The notes: a model not told the origin generated them from the letters alone. A stretch of 64,000 nucleotides of DNA from Enterococcus silesiacus (GCA_001465115.1 CP013614.1:2604001-2668000); one strand, 5' to 3'. Positions 1-11,901 are shown, counted from the first letter of the stretch. A program made the numbers and translations.

Positions 1-148
1 CGCCAGCAACTAATTCCCCAGATACCGGATCAATCGGTAGTTGCGCTGAGAAGTTATTGTAATGAGAAAAAGCGACGGTTTGTGACGATAGGGGATTTTT
101 CGGTGCGTGCTCCGTGTTTCTTGCTAGTACTGCGTTATCATTGCTCAT
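1..148 (-). CDS. Rid (RidA/YjgF/L-PSP) family protein, N-terminal part
   Basis: Only the first 49 codons are present; the gene runs off the left edge of the window. The start is the ATG at 148, preceded by an AGAGGA ribosome binding site on the minus strand. The visible protein contains FSAQLPIDPVSGELV, which matches the conserved region of Rid proteins that usually reads VSGQLPIDPxTGE. Rid proteins deaminate reactive enamine/imine intermediates or have related small-molecule roles. This copy has about 20 residues before the conserved region, so it may belong to a divergent Rid subfamily. It is divergent from the HxlR regulator at 493, which could control it. The assignment rests on one motif in a partial protein. 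Confidence 0.6.
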   Translation of the reverse strand, partial: MSNDNAVLARNTEHAPKNPLSSQTVAFSHYNNFSAQLPIDPVSGELVAG

Positions 149-492
149 AGTTCTATTCCTCTTTTCTGTTTGGTACATTCAAATAAAAAAAACTACTCTC
201 TCAACAAAATGCTAACGCTTTCATTTTATATTAAAGCCAAAAACCATCTTTTTTACGAGTGCAGTGCTTTTTACTATCCTGCTTTTTTATTATGGAAATC
301 ATGACAAATTGACAAAAATTATACCACTTCTTTCAGTCTACAATAATAGCGCTAATATTTCAATAACCTATTTTAATATTTATCGCACTGATGAAGGGAG
401 TTGCTTTTCTCTTTTAAACATGCCACAATTCTTATACATAAGTGTCATATTTAGATATTGGCGCAGCCTTTAATGTTAGGAGTTACATTTTC
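149..492. other. intergenic region between Rid-like gene and HxlR gene
   Basis: This 344-base AT-rich stretch must hold the divergent control region. A TTGACA hexamer lies at about 308 but has no well-placed -10 element after it. The short reading frame at 264-473 has no ribosome binding site and no recognisable product. Nothing else is supportable. Confidence 0.4.
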
Positions 493-816
493 ATGATAAA
501 AAAAGCAGAAATGCCGCTTTGTGACGTGGCAACGACGGTTCAGTTGATCGGGAGTAAATGGAAAACCCTGATTATACGCGACCTAATAACAGGACCAAAA
601 AGAAATTCTGAATTAAAGCGATCATTAGCAGGGGTTTCCCAAAAAGTCTTGACAGAAAGTCTTAATTCTATGATAGTAGACGGCATTGTGGAGCGAATAG
701 ACTTCCAAACCGTTCCGCCTCATGTTGAATATCAATTAACACCGCTCGGAGAAACGTTACTCCCTGTGATTGAGTCCATGAGACAATGGGGGCAATTTTA
801 TAAACAACAACGTTGA
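493..816 (+). CDS. HxlR family transcriptional regulator
   Basis: This is a 107-residue winged-helix regulator of the HxlR type, which usually senses reactive electrophiles or redox state and represses a neighbouring oxidoreductase or detoxification gene. The protein opens with a Cys close to the N-terminus (MPLCDVATT), as in redox- or aldehyde-sensing members, followed by IGSKWKTLIIRDLITGPKR, the hallmark HxlR helix, then LKRSLAGVSQKVLTESL and the beta wing VEYQLTPLGETL. I chose the ATG at 493 because it follows AGGAG at about 479-483; the longer frame from 442 has no ribosome binding site. The divergent Rid-like gene at 148 is the most likely target, and the small jelly-roll gene at 910 could also be controlled. 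Confidence 0.88.
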   Translation: MIKKAEMPLCDVATTVQLIGSKWKTLIIRDLITGPKRNSELKRSLAGVSQKVLTESLNSMIVDGIVERIDFQTVPPHVEYQLTPLGETLLPVIESMRQWGQFYKQQR

Positions 817-909
817 TCGATAGTTACAAATTTGTGCCTATTTAACAATTCTCCAAAAGTTATTTATACTTTTATTAGAACAATAAACAGCTATTGAGGA
901 GGAAATACA

Positions 910-1518
910 ATGAACCTTGAATCGACACCAATTGAGGCAGTTAATACCACTGTTGAGTCAACTATTTTAAATGGCGAATCCGTTTTAAAAGTGACAAAAA
1001 AAGAGAAACTGATGGAATTTGATGAAAACACATATGCTAAACTTACTGACTCAATCTTCCATAATGGAACGATCGAAGTCAAAATGTTGAGTCGTTTGTT
1101 ACCCGATGCGCCAGATTTTGCACGTGGTTTTATTGGCATTGCCTTTAGAATCAATGAGGATGATACACACTTTGAATCTTTTTATGTAAGACCAACAAAT
1201 GGTCGGATTGATGATCCTGTCAGAAAAAATCGCGGTGTTCAGTATTTTTCCTATCCTAAATATACCTTTGACTATTTCCGCAATCTTGGCATCACTGATT
1301 TTGAGGGACCAGCCGAGATTGGTCTTGATGAATGGATTAGTTTAAAAGCGGTGATTAATGACGCTCAAGGGAAATTTTATTTGAATGATCGTGAAGAACC
1401 TGTCTTAGTGGTAGAAAACATGAAGCACGGTGCTGACGCTAAAGGCGCTATTGGGTTCTTTGTTGATATTGGGACTGAAGCCTTCTTCAAGGATTTGAAG
1501 ATTACCGCAACAGATTGA
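910..1518 (+). CDS. small LamG/DUF1080-like jelly-roll protein (hypothetical)
   Basis: This 202-residue protein has no signal peptide and so should be cytoplasmic. Its alternating beta pattern, with FARGFIGIAFRI, FESFYVRPTNGR, DEWISLKAVIND and the closing GAIGFFVDIGTEAFFKDLKI, resembles concanavalin-A-like jelly-roll domains of the DUF1080 (3-keto-disaccharide hydrolase) or LamG type. Stand-alone copies of this size occur in Firmicutes without known function. The start is supported by GAGGAGG at 897-903. It lies 93 bases after the HxlR gene on the same strand and ends at a shared terminator. The substrate is unknown; a sugar or polysaccharide ligand is an inference from the fold. Confidence 0.6.
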   Translation: MNLESTPIEAVNTTVESTILNGESVLKVTKKEKLMEFDENTYAKLTDSIFHNGTIEVKMLSRLLPDAPDFARGFIGIAFRINEDDTHFESFYVRPTNGRIDDPVRKNRGVQYFSYPKYTFDYFRNLGITDFEGPAEIGLDEWISLKAVINDAQGKFYLNDREEPVLVVENMKHGADAKGAIGFFVDIGTEAFFKDLKITATD

Positions 1519-1530
1519 AAAAGAAAAACA

Positions 1531-1580
1531 GGAAATCGATGAGAATCCTTTTATTTTAAGGATTTCTTATCGATTTTCCG
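1531..1580. terminator. bidirectional terminator between convergent genes
   Basis: GGAAATCGAT and following bases pair with ATCGATTTTCC across an A/T-rich loop. The hairpin sits between the convergent jelly-roll gene (plus) and kdgK (minus). Confidence 0.8.
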
Positions 1581-1606
1581 TTTCGTTATATGTTTATTTT
1601 AGACAA

Positions 1607-2608
1607 TCATCGATTGATCTTCGCTGAATCTTGTTTAAGGAATTTGATTACTTCAGCTTCATTGAATTGATTACAATCTCCTTTGATCATATGCTTCAAC
1701 ACAGAAGCAGCCGTGGCAAACTCAACTGTTTCTTGGGGTGATTTTTGCATTAGCAAACTGTGGATTATCCCACCACTGTAGGCATCACCACCGCCAATCC
1801 GATCAACGATAGGATCGATCTTATAATTTTTTGAAGTATAACCTTTCCCAGCTAGCCATAGTGTTCCTTGAAGTTCATTGCAACTTGTTGAATGGACGAT
1901 TCGATTCGTTGAATACAGAGCCTCAATTCCTGGAAACATTACATTCATTTGTTGATAGTAATAGCTGATATCTGTATCTAGCTCCTGTTCAGGAATCCCT
2001 AACAAATGAATTGCATCCAGTTTACCTGCTGAACAATAGTCAACGTAATGTAGGATTTTTGAAAAAAAATCGCCCGCTTCTTTTTGACTCCAAAGATTTT
2101 GCCGATAATTACAATCAAAACTAACTTTACACCCTTTACTTTTAGCTGCCTTCATTAATTTGATCGTGAATTCTTGCCACCGTTTAGATAACGCAGGGGT
2201 AATACCTGATATGTGGAAAACAGCCACTCCTTCAAACAACTTCGAAACATCCCAGTCTAACGTTTGCATGTCAGCAAACACCGATCCTTGTCGATCATAA
2301 ATCACATTTGTTGCCTGTAGTCCAATTCCTTGTTCAACGTAATATGTTCCGATGCGTCCTTGATTTTTCAATAAATGGCTAGTTAACACACCATAACTGC
2401 TCAGGTGTTGTGCAATTGCTTGTCCAAAACTGTTATTTGGAACCTTGCTGGCATATTGGACTTGATGACCATAATTAGCCAGTGAAATGGCTACATTCGC
2501 TTCACCACCACCATAATAAACCTCCAACTGATTTGTACGATCCAGTCGAATTCCAGGATTGGTTGATAGGCGCATCATAATTTCTCCCAGGCAAACGACT
2601 CTAGCCAT
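1607..2608 (-). CDS. kdgK: 2-keto-3-deoxygluconate kinase (PfkB family)
   Basis: This 333-residue sugar kinase phosphorylates KDG to KDPG, the substrate of the aldolase encoded just upstream. The N-terminal half carries YYGGGEANVAISLANYG, the PfkB substrate-binding signature. The C-terminal signature GGGDAYSGG at residues 272-280 contains the catalytic base, Asp275. The ATG at 2608 overlaps the end of the aldolase gene by 8 bases, so the two are translationally coupled. It is the last gene of a three-gene operon (PTS permease, eda, kdgK) and ends at the terminator at 1531-1580. PfkB enzymes vary in sugar specificity; KDG is inferred from the neighbouring KDPG aldolase. Confidence 0.88.
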   Translation of the reverse strand: MARVVCLGEIMMRLSTNPGIRLDRTNQLEVYYGGGEANVAISLANYGHQVQYASKVPNNSFGQAIAQHLSSYGVLTSHLLKNQGRIGTYYVEQGIGLQATNVIYDRQGSVFADMQTLDWDVSKLFEGVAVFHISGITPALSKRWQEFTIKLMKAAKSKGCKVSFDCNYRQNLWSQKEAGDFFSKILHYVDYCSAGKLDAIHLLGIPEQELDTDISYYYQQMNVMFPGIEALYSTNRIVHSTSCNELQGTLWLAGKGYTSKNYKIDPIVDRIGGGDAYSGGIIHSLLMQKSPQETVEFATAASVLKHMIKGDCNQFNEAEVIKFLKQDSAKINR

Positions 2609-3254
2609 TTTCTAGTCCTCTGATCTCAATTAACTTTGCAGCATATTGTTTGGCAATTTCCGTGACTTTCGCAAAGTTTCCTTCTGCTGCCGGAGCAAGT
2701 AGATTACCGCCAACCCCAACGGCTACGACACCTGCTTTAAACCAAGTAGCCATATTTTCCAAGCTAACGCCACCTGTTGGCATCAAATTAATCTGCGGCA
2801 GTGGTGCTTTAACTGCTGACACCATACTTGGACCGCTAATATTTCCCGGAAATAATTTGATGATATCTGCGCCGCTTTTTAAAGCTGTTTGCATTTCTGT
2901 GATCGTTACACATCCAGGCAAATAAGGGATTTGATACATATTGCATAATTCGGCTGTCTCTTGATCAAAGCTTGGGCTAACCACAAATTCAGCACCTGCC
3001 ATGATCGCTAAACGGGCGGTCACTGCATCTAGTACAGTTCCTGCTCCAATCACAACATCTTGTCCTTGATAGGATTCTATCAACTCTTGGATCACCGCTT
3101 GCGCATTTGGTACGGTAAATGTTACTTCGATGCCTTTTAATCCGCCCTCAATGATTGCACGACTGGCTTTTACCGCTTCTTCTTGGTCTTTTCCACGAAC
3201 GACTGCAATCACACCAGCATGCTCTAATCTTCTTAATACATCCACTCGCTTCAT
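2601..3254 (-). CDS. eda: KHG/KDPG aldolase
   Basis: This class I aldolase cleaves 2-keto-3-deoxy-6-phosphogluconate to pyruvate and glyceraldehyde 3-phosphate in the Entner-Doudoroff and uronate pathways. The 217 residues contain VIAVVRG at the start of the barrel, the glutamate in KGIEVTFTVPNA, IGAGTVLD, the Schiff-base lysine in DIIKLFPGN and LMPTGGV for phosphate binding. I chose the ATG at 3254, preceded by AAGGATG, because it gives the normal family length; a longer frame to 3308 would overlap the permease gene. It lies 22 bases after the PTS gene and overlaps kdgK, so all three are probably on one mRNA. Confidence 0.93.
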   Translation of the reverse strand: MKRVDVLRRLEHAGVIAVVRGKDQEEAVKASRAIIEGGLKGIEVTFTVPNAQAVIQELIESYQGQDVVIGAGTVLDAVTARLAIMAGAEFVVSPSFDQETAELCNMYQIPYLPGCVTITEMQTALKSGADIIKLFPGNISGPSMVSAVKAPLPQINLMPTGGVSLENMATWFKAGVVAVGVGGNLLAPAAEGNFAKVTEIAKQYAAKLIEIRGLENG

Positions 3255-3276
3255 CTGTTTATCCCATCCTTTTTCA

Positions 3277-5103
3277 TTAGCTAAGTTGTGCTCGTTCAAG
3301 TAAGGCACCTGCTTGATGCTGACCTTCCAAATCTTTTAAACCTGATAATGTAGCTACACGATCCATATTGGTGATCACAACGATGATCATGGTTTCTTTT
3401 TCTTGGCTACGAATATAGGCAAGATCCATTTGAGCAATTTTAGTATCTGTAGAAACCTTATCTCCCACTTTTACAAAAAGCTCAAACCCTTTTCCAGCTA
3501 AAGCGACCGTATCGATTCCCATATGCACGAGGACTTCGATCCCATTCGCTGTTTTGATGCCAATTGCGTGCTTTGAAGGAAAAATTGTTGTAACTGTGCC
3601 ACTAACAGGTGAAAAAACAGTGCCATCGATCGACTCAATCGCAAAGCCGTCACCCATCATTTTGGTTGAAAAGACTTCATCCGGCACGTTTTCTAACGGA
3701 ATATAGCTTCCTTTAGCCGTCGCATGAAGATCGACTTCGTTAGTTAATACATCGTCTTCCTCTTCTTGTTTTGGTACCATAAAATAACAGATAGTAAATG
3801 AAAGAATCAGTGCAATTAGAATTCCTAAAACCGCAAAAATGAAATACTGACCAATATAGGCTGGCAAACTAAAAATACTAGATAAGATATACCCATAAAT
3901 CCGAACGCCGAAGAAACTAATAAAAGCTGACGCTACAGAACTACCGATCGTTGCAGCGATAAAGGCTTTTTTATATTTAGACAAAATCCCGAAAAGCGCA
4001 GGTTCCGTGATCCCTAAAAGACCAGAAACGGCTGAAGATAACACTAGAGATTTTTCTTCTTTGGTTTTTACTTTTGTATAAATCGCAGCTGTCGCTCCAG
4101 TGATCGCCATATTTGCCATAAACATCATCGGCATCAACATGTCATACCCTTGATTGGCAAAGTTTTGCAGCGCAATCGGCGTCATCGCATGATGCAATCC
4201 TGTAAAGATTGCGATCGGACGAATCGCACCCACGACGATTCCTGCTAAGACTGGTGAAATCGAGAATAGCCACGCAACACCTGCTGCTAATAGATTTCCT
4301 AAATGAATACTGATTGGTCCAATCACAGTCAAAGTCAGCAATCCTGCAACAAACAATGAAATAGTCGGTGTAAAAACGGTGCGTAATATTTGCGGTAACA
4401 CCTTATCCACCCAGCGATAAATGTAGCTCAAGGCCAACACAGCAAAGATAATTGGAATAACCGTACCCGCATAGTTAAAGACCGGAACTGGCACAACACC
4501 AAACAGCTGGAACGCCGAAATTTTACCTTCCGCAACTGCTGCTGTCATTGTAGGAAATTGTAGAATCGCTGCAATCGCAATCGCCAAATACTGATTCGTT
4601 TTAAAAATTCTTGCTGCTGATGCTGCTACGAAGAATGGCAGAAACGTAAATACACCGCTAGCTACCATGTCAATGATCAAATACGTATCCGTTTGGTTAG
4701 AAATGACATTCAGTGCAACCAGCCCCGCCATCAATCCTTTGATCATTCCAGCACCAGCAATTGCTGGAACAATTGGACCGAACACTCCTGAAACAGTATC
4801 CATAAAGACCGAAACGAGGCCTTTTTTCTCAGTTTCACCTTGTTGATTGTTCTCATCTAAGCCTAGTTCTTTAGCAATTGGTGCAAAGTAATCTGCAACG
4901 TCGGTTCCGATGACTACCTGTAATTGATCGCTTTGATATTTCGTTCCGACAACTTTAGAAAGTTTTTCAAGCGCTGAATAATCCACTTTCTTTTCGTCTT
5001 TCAGATTAAACCGTAATCTAGTCATGCAGTGCCAAACATTATTGATATTTCCTGCCCCGCCAACATCTTCAATAATTTGCTTTGCTATTTCTTCGTACTT
5101 CAT
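3277..5103 (-). CDS. PTS permease EIIBCA, beta-glucoside/sucrose-type family
   Basis: This 608-residue membrane permease imports and phosphorylates a sugar at the expense of phosphoenolpyruvate. It has an EIIB domain (residues 1-90) with phosphocysteine Cys26 in NVWHCMTRLRF, a multi-pass EIIC domain (about 105-450) and an EIIA domain (about 470-608) with phosphohistidine His527 in VLVHMGIDTV. The GITEPALFG motif of the EIIC domain is present. It heads an operon with eda and kdgK and is divergent from a mannonate-dehydratase-like gene, so its sugar probably enters the KDG pathway. A PTS delivers a phosphorylated product, while the kinase downstream needs an unphosphorylated acid, so the real substrate is unclear. 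The ribosome binding site is AGGGGG before the ATG at 5103. Confidence 0.9.
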   Translation of the reverse strand: MKYEEIAKQIIEDVGGAGNINNVWHCMTRLRFNLKDEKKVDYSALEKLSKVVGTKYQSDQLQVVIGTDVADYFAPIAKELGLDENNQQGETEKKGLVSVFMDTVSGVFGPIVPAIAGAGMIKGLMAGLVALNVISNQTDTYLIIDMVASGVFTFLPFFVAASAARIFKTNQYLAIAIAAILQFPTMTAAVAEGKISAFQLFGVVPVPVFNYAGTVIPIIFAVLALSYIYRWVDKVLPQILRTVFTPTISLFVAGLLTLTVIGPISIHLGNLLAAGVAWLFSISPVLAGIVVGAIRPIAIFTGLHHAMTPIALQNFANQGYDMLMPMMFMANMAITGATAAIYTKVKTKEEKSLVLSSAVSGLLGITEPALFGILSKYKKAFIAATIGSSVASAFISFFGVRIYGYILSSIFSLPAYIGQYFIFAVLGILIALILSFTICYFMVPKQEEEDDVLTNEVDLHATAKGSYIPLENVPDEVFSTKMMGDGFAIESIDGTVFSPVSGTVTTIFPSKHAIGIKTANGIEVLVHMGIDTVALAGKGFELFVKVGDKVSTDTKIAQMDLAYIRSQEKETMIIVVITNMDRVATLSGLKDLEGQHQAGALLERAQLS

Positions 5104-5258
5104 TTTTTATCCCCCTTGTTCGGAATACATCCTTCTACTCAGTTATTTAAACCAGCAGAACAGGAATTCTTGTTTCCGTTTTCACCAACATAGTAGCATG
5201 GAAAATCCACCTTGTAAAACCAGTCCTTTTTATTGAAAATATAATAAAAACAGCTTTA

Positions 5259-5272
5259 TATAAACGTTTATA
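5259..5272. promoter_or_regulatory. perfect 14-bp palindrome, candidate operator
   Basis: TATAAACGTTTATA is a perfect palindrome between the divergent PTS operon and enolase gene. It matches the catabolite-repressor (cre) consensus at 12 of 14 positions, and equally resembles LacI- or GntR-family operators. Its location allows control of both directions. Which protein binds is unknown. Confidence 0.5.
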
Positions 5273-5333
5273 AATATAATAACTAAAAATTGGACTGGTT
5301 TTATATCGTTTAACTCGTTTTTTTCAGACCAAA

Positions 5334-5362
5334 TTGACACTGCCTTATTATCGTGTTTCAAT
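5334..5362 (+). promoter_or_regulatory. candidate promoter for the enolase-family gene
   Basis: TTGACA at 5334-5339 is a perfect -35 element. The hexamer 17 bases later, TTCAAT, is a weak -10. It lies 45 bases upstream of the chosen start. Confidence 0.4.
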
Positions 5363-5406
5363 AAATGTAGAATTAATCTGTATCAATAGAAATTGGAGTG
5401 AAAAAA

Positions 5407-6606
5407 ATGACACCAACGATCATTACCGATATAAAAAGTTTTGCGATTAAACCAGACAGACATAATCTACTTGTAGTTAAAGTTGAGACCGACAAAGGCG
5501 TTTCTGGCATCGGCTGTGGAACGTTTCAGTTTCGCCCATTAGCTGTTCAAACCGTCGTCCAAGAGTATCTAAAACCACTTCTAATTGGAAGAGATGCCAA
5601 CCAGATCGAGGACATTTGGCAAGTGATGAATGTAAATTCTTATTGGCGCAACGGCCCGATCACTAATAATGCTATATCTGGTGTAGACATGGCTTTGTGG
5701 GATATTAAAGGAAAACTAGCGGATATGCCACTCTATCAATTATTAGGCGGAAAAGCCCGGACAGCCATCCCCGCTTATACACATGCGGTAGCAGATAATC
5801 TAGACGATTTATTTGGTGAAATCGATAAATTTCTCGATGAAGGATATCGTTATATTCGCTGTCAACTAGGTTTTTATGGTGGCAATCCTGACAATCTGCA
5901 GACGCCAAATCAGCCAATCAGTGGTTCTTATTTTGATCAGGAAGACTATATGCAAACGACTTTGAGTATGTTTGAAAGTGTTAAGAACAAATACAATAAT
6001 CGTTTCCAAATGCTTCATGATGTTCATGAACGCTTGCATCCTAATCAAGCTGTACAATTTGCGAAGGCTGCCGAAAAGTATAATCTCTTCTTTTTAGAAG
6101 ACATTTTACCTCCTAATCAAAATGAATGGTTAGCACAATTACGCAGCCAATCAGCAACACCGATCGCTACTGGTGAATTATTCAATAACCCTATGGAATG
6201 GAAAGAACTTGTCCGCAATCGCCAAATCGATTTTATGCGGGCACACGTTTCTCAAATTGGTGGAATCACACCAGCATTGAAACTCGCACACTTCTGCGAA
6301 GCAATGGGCATTCGTATCGCTTGGCATACACCTTCTGATATTACGCCTGTTGGTCTAGCAGTGAATACGCATTTGAATATTCACTTACACAATGCGGCGA
6401 TTCAAGAAAATATCGAGATTCCAACAAATACAAAAACACTTTTTGGCAATATTCCAACGCCAGAAAAAGGCTTCTTTTATCCGATCGAGCAAAGCGGGAT
6501 CGGAGTGACATTTGACGAAGAGCTTGCAAAAGAATACCCAGTTGTTTATCGTCCACATGAATGGACACAAAGCCGGACACCAGACGGGACGATCGTGACA
6601 CCATAA
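5407..6606 (+). CDS. D-mannonate dehydratase-like enolase superfamily protein (ManD/RspA)
   Basis: This 399-residue enzyme belongs to the mannonate dehydratase branch of the enolase superfamily, which dehydrates D-mannonate or related acids to 2-keto-3-deoxygluconate. The capping domain is followed by a barrel with Asp205 and His207 in [10 protein letters not shown], Glu231 in FFLEDILPP, Glu257 in [10 protein letters not shown] and His307 in RIAWHTPSD. These match the spacing of metal ligands and acid/base residues of characterised ManD enzymes (offset of five). The ATG at 5407 follows TTGGAG; an upstream GTG at 5398 lies inside that ribosome binding site. The product would feed kdgK and eda, encoded divergently. 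Some family members have very low activity, so the true substrate may differ. Confidence 0.85.
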   Translation: MTPTIITDIKSFAIKPDRHNLLVVKVETDKGVSGIGCGTFQFRPLAVQTVVQEYLKPLLIGRDANQIEDIWQVMNVNSYWRNGPITNNAISGVDMALWDIKGKLADMPLYQLLGGKARTAIPAYTHAVADNLDDLFGEIDKFLDEGYRYIRCQLGFYGGNPDNLQTPNQPISGSYFDQEDYMQTTLSMFESVKNKYNNRFQMLHDVHERLHPNQAVQFAKAAEKYNLFFLEDILPPNQNEWLAQLRSQSATPIATGELFNNPMEWKELVRNRQIDFMRAHVSQIGGITPALKLAHFCEAMGIRIAWHTPSDITPVGLAVNTHLNIHLHNAAIQENIEIPTNTKTLFGNIPTPEKGFFYPIEQSGIGVTFDEELAKEYPVVYRPHEWTQSRTPDGTIVTP

Positions 6607-6613
6607 CTATGAT

Positions 6614-6681
6614 AAAAAACGACTAGCTTCTTTACTACCAGCAAACCAATTGCTGAACAAAAGAAGCTTAGTCGTTTTTTA
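6614..6681. terminator. bidirectional terminator
   Basis: A long hairpin pairs AAAAAACGACTAGCTTCTTT with its near-complement ending in TTTTTT. It separates the enolase gene from the regulator remnant on the other strand. Confidence 0.9.
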
Positions 6682-6682
6682 T

Positions 6683-7050
6683 TTAGTCTATTCTAGAACG
6701 ATGAATTTCGCGATCAAACGGTCGAATATAGGTCACAGAATAATCAATTGCAATAATACTACTATACTCAAACACTTGACCATCTTCTAAGATCGCCCGA
6801 TTTGTGATCTGCATTGCAGGTGTTCCTCTTTTACATAACAGTAGTTGCGACTGTTCTTTTGACGTGGTAATCGGATCATAGCTCGTAATGTAGTGAGATA
6901 TACGATAGCCCTTCTTTTCCACATAATTCTGAATCGAATGCTCAACTACTTGCTGGCTTAAGAAGTTAACGGTTATTTTTAGTTGGTTGGAAAAGATAGT
7001 ATTTCTCTAAATAAACAACAGTACCGACACTTGTTGCTTATCATATAGTA
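6683..7050 (-). pseudogene. decayed GntR-family regulator, UTRA domain remnant
   Basis: The frame ending at 6683 encodes the C-terminal half of a UTRA ligand-binding domain (KRGTPAMQITNRAILEDGQ, VFEYSS, then the conserved arginine near the end). Reading upstream, the same frame continues as NQLKITVNFLSQQVVEHSIQ, then hits a stop at about 7004. The preceding UTRA strand, GTVVYLEKYYLF, is found in another frame at about 6995-7030, so there is a frameshift. A further in-frame stop follows. No DNA-binding domain remains. This was probably the regulator of the adjacent KDG cluster. It has no usable start codon with a ribosome binding site. Confidence 0.75.
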
Positions 7051-7239
7051 GAAGCGCTTAAAACACTCCACTAGACTTTAGACAACATTCAACCTACAAA
7101 ATCAGTGTAGCAGTACTAGTCAATTATAGGCATTTTATGAAACCCAAACTTGTCACTTTCCTATGCTGTATTTACTATCTTCTACACTAGCCAAGCCATG
7201 TCTAATCAGCATTTATAGGCGACGATTTCTGAAAAAACA
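7051..7239. other. intergenic sequence upstream of the licT promoter
   Basis: No gene, repeat or clear signal was recognised. It may contain unrecognisable remains of the DNA-binding half of the GntR gene. Confidence 0.3.
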
Positions 7240-7268
7240 TTGACAGCGCTTTCTTTATAGTGTATATT
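7240..7268 (+). promoter_or_regulatory. licT operon promoter with overlapping cre-like site
   Basis: TTGACA at 7240-7245 and TATATT at 7263-7268 are separated by exactly 17 bases. TGACAGCGCTTTCT at 7241-7254 overlaps the -35 element and matches the CcpA cre consensus at 12 of 14 positions. This fits catabolite repression of a beta-glucoside operon. Confidence 0.8.
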
Positions 7269-7281
7269 TGCTTTGTTAAAT

Positions 7282-7310
7282 GGATAGTGATTATTAAGTT
7301 AAGCTAAACC
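7282..7310 (+). promoter_or_regulatory. RAT site (ribonucleic antiterminator) in the licT leader
   Basis: GGATAGTGATTATTAAGTTAA followed by GCTAAACC matches the GGATNGTNA...GCNAAACC pattern of RNA targets of the BglG/LicT family. Its 3' end overlaps the left arm of the following terminator, as expected for mutually exclusive structures. Confidence 0.82.
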
Positions 7311-7348
7311 TAAACAACGCCTATCTAGGCTCTTGTTTGGGCTTTTTT
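7309..7348 (+). terminator. leader terminator controlled by LicT antitermination
   Basis: CCTAAACAA pairs with TTGTTTGGG, with an internal GCC/GGC pairing, followed by a TTTTTT run. The left arm shares bases with the RAT site. Confidence 0.85.
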
Positions 7349-7391
7349 CTGTTCTCAATCTCTTTCGTCAAGTTAAAGGAGGTCGACTATT

Positions 7392-8240
7392 TTGGAAATT
7401 CTAAAAATTTTAAATAACAATGTGGTCATTGTGCTCAATGAGAATAATGAAGAAGTGATTCTTATGGGCAATGGATTAGGCTTTCAGATGAAGGCTGGCT
7501 CAGAAGTAGAGGCCGCAAAAATCGAAAAGGTTTTTAAACTTGAAAACCAAGTGGAACCTGAACAAATCGAACAACTCTTTGCAGAGATTCCTGAGGAAAT
7601 CATTGAAATTTCGTATAGAATCTTATCTCAAGCTCAAGCTACTTTAAACAAAGATTTGAATGAGTCGTCTTTCATAGCAATCGCCGACCACTTACACTCC
7701 TCTATTCAACGGACGAAAAAGAACATTCAAGTCAAAAATTTTTTATTATGGGATATCAAGCGTTTTTTCCCGATCGAATTAGAGATAGCACGCTCGGCTA
7801 TTCAAATGGTCAATCAGCAACTGGATGTAGATTTGACTGATGATGAAGCTGGATTTCTAGCCTTGCATATCACCAATGCTCAACTCGACAGCAATCACGA
7901 AGATGCGATCAGTCTAACTCAGTTGATCGAAGAAATCTTGACCGTCATTAAATATACACTCCGAATCAATTTTGCTGAAAATGATCTTTACTTTCAACGG
8001 TTTATTACACATTTAAAATTCTTCACTGAACGAGTGTTAAAAGAAAATACTGCAACACCATCTGAAGAACAAGTTGAAAATGAGTTATTCTTACTCGTGA
8101 CGAAACAATATCCAGAGGCTTTTGAAGCAACAAAAAAAGTCGCTGAGCTGTTAAAGAGTCGACGCAATTACACATTGTCAAAAGATGAACAGGTCTACAT
8201 CACCATACACTTAGCCCGAATCATCGATAAAACGAGTTAG
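7392..8240 (+). CDS. licT: BglG/LicT family transcription antiterminator
   Basis: This 282-residue protein binds the RAT hairpin in nascent mRNA and prevents termination when its sugar is present. The N-terminal co-antiterminator domain (residues 1-55; ILNNNVVIVLNENNEEVILMG, shown here as its recognisable core) is followed by two PRD domains with phosphorylatable histidines in ADHLHSSI, ALHITNAQ and TIHLARI. The TTG start is supported by AAAGGAGG at 7375-7382 and by the family-typical N-terminus. It controls its own leader at 7282-7348 and probably the PTS gene downstream, which has a second RAT-like element. PTS-dependent phosphorylation of the PRDs is expected to set its activity. Confidence 0.93.
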   Translation: MEILKILNNNVVIVLNENNEEVILMGNGLGFQMKAGSEVEAAKIEKVFKLENQVEPEQIEQLFAEIPEEIIEISYRILSQAQATLNKDLNESSFIAIADHLHSSIQRTKKNIQVKNFLLWDIKRFFPIELEIARSAIQMVNQQLDVDLTDDEAGFLALHITNAQLDSNHEDAISLTQLIEEILTVIKYTLRINFAENDLYFQRFITHLKFFTERVLKENTATPSEEQVENELFLLVTKQYPEAFEATKKVAELLKSRRNYTLSKDEQVYITIHLARIIDKTS

Positions 8241-8316
8241 TTAGAGAGCTCTTCTCTTAATCTAAATGATATCCCAAAAAGGAGCGTAGGAAACTTATTG
8301 CCTGTGGAAAGGCGCT

Positions 8317-8344
8317 GGATCGTGACATTAAGTTGGCGAGACCT
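8317..8344 (+). promoter_or_regulatory. second RAT-like element upstream of the PTS gene
   Basis: GGATCGTGACATTAAGTTGG followed by CGAGACCT matches the RAT pattern, but no GC-rich hairpin with a T-run follows it. It lies 38 bases before the PTS start codon. It may be a degenerate site or may act without a terminator. Confidence 0.55.
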
Positions 8345-8363
8345 CTGAATAAAAAATAACTAA

Positions 8364-11750
<3,387 letters not shown>

Positions 11751-11776
11751 TTGAACTAGCCTTTTCAAAGAATCTT

Positions 11777-11826
11777 AAAAACCTGTGTTAGTGGTTTGCG
11801 CAAGCAAGTGACTGACACAGGTTTTT
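11777..11826 (+). terminator. terminator of the beta-glucoside operon
   Basis: AAAAACCTGTGT pairs with ACACAGGTTTTT around a partly paired loop; the T-run follows directly. Confidence 0.88.
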
Positions 11827-11901
11827 CTTGGATAGATTTCGAGCATATCCATTGATATTACATCAAAATTTGTTATCTTACACTTAAGGAGAGTGACGAA
11901 A

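Noticed and set aside
264..473. Open frame of 69 codons before the HxlR gene
   Set aside because: No ribosome binding site, low-complexity AT-rich composition and overlap with the control region and start of the HxlR gene.
891..1154. Antisense frame opposite the jelly-roll gene
   Set aside because: It is the shadow of a well-supported gene on the other strand and has no ribosome binding site.
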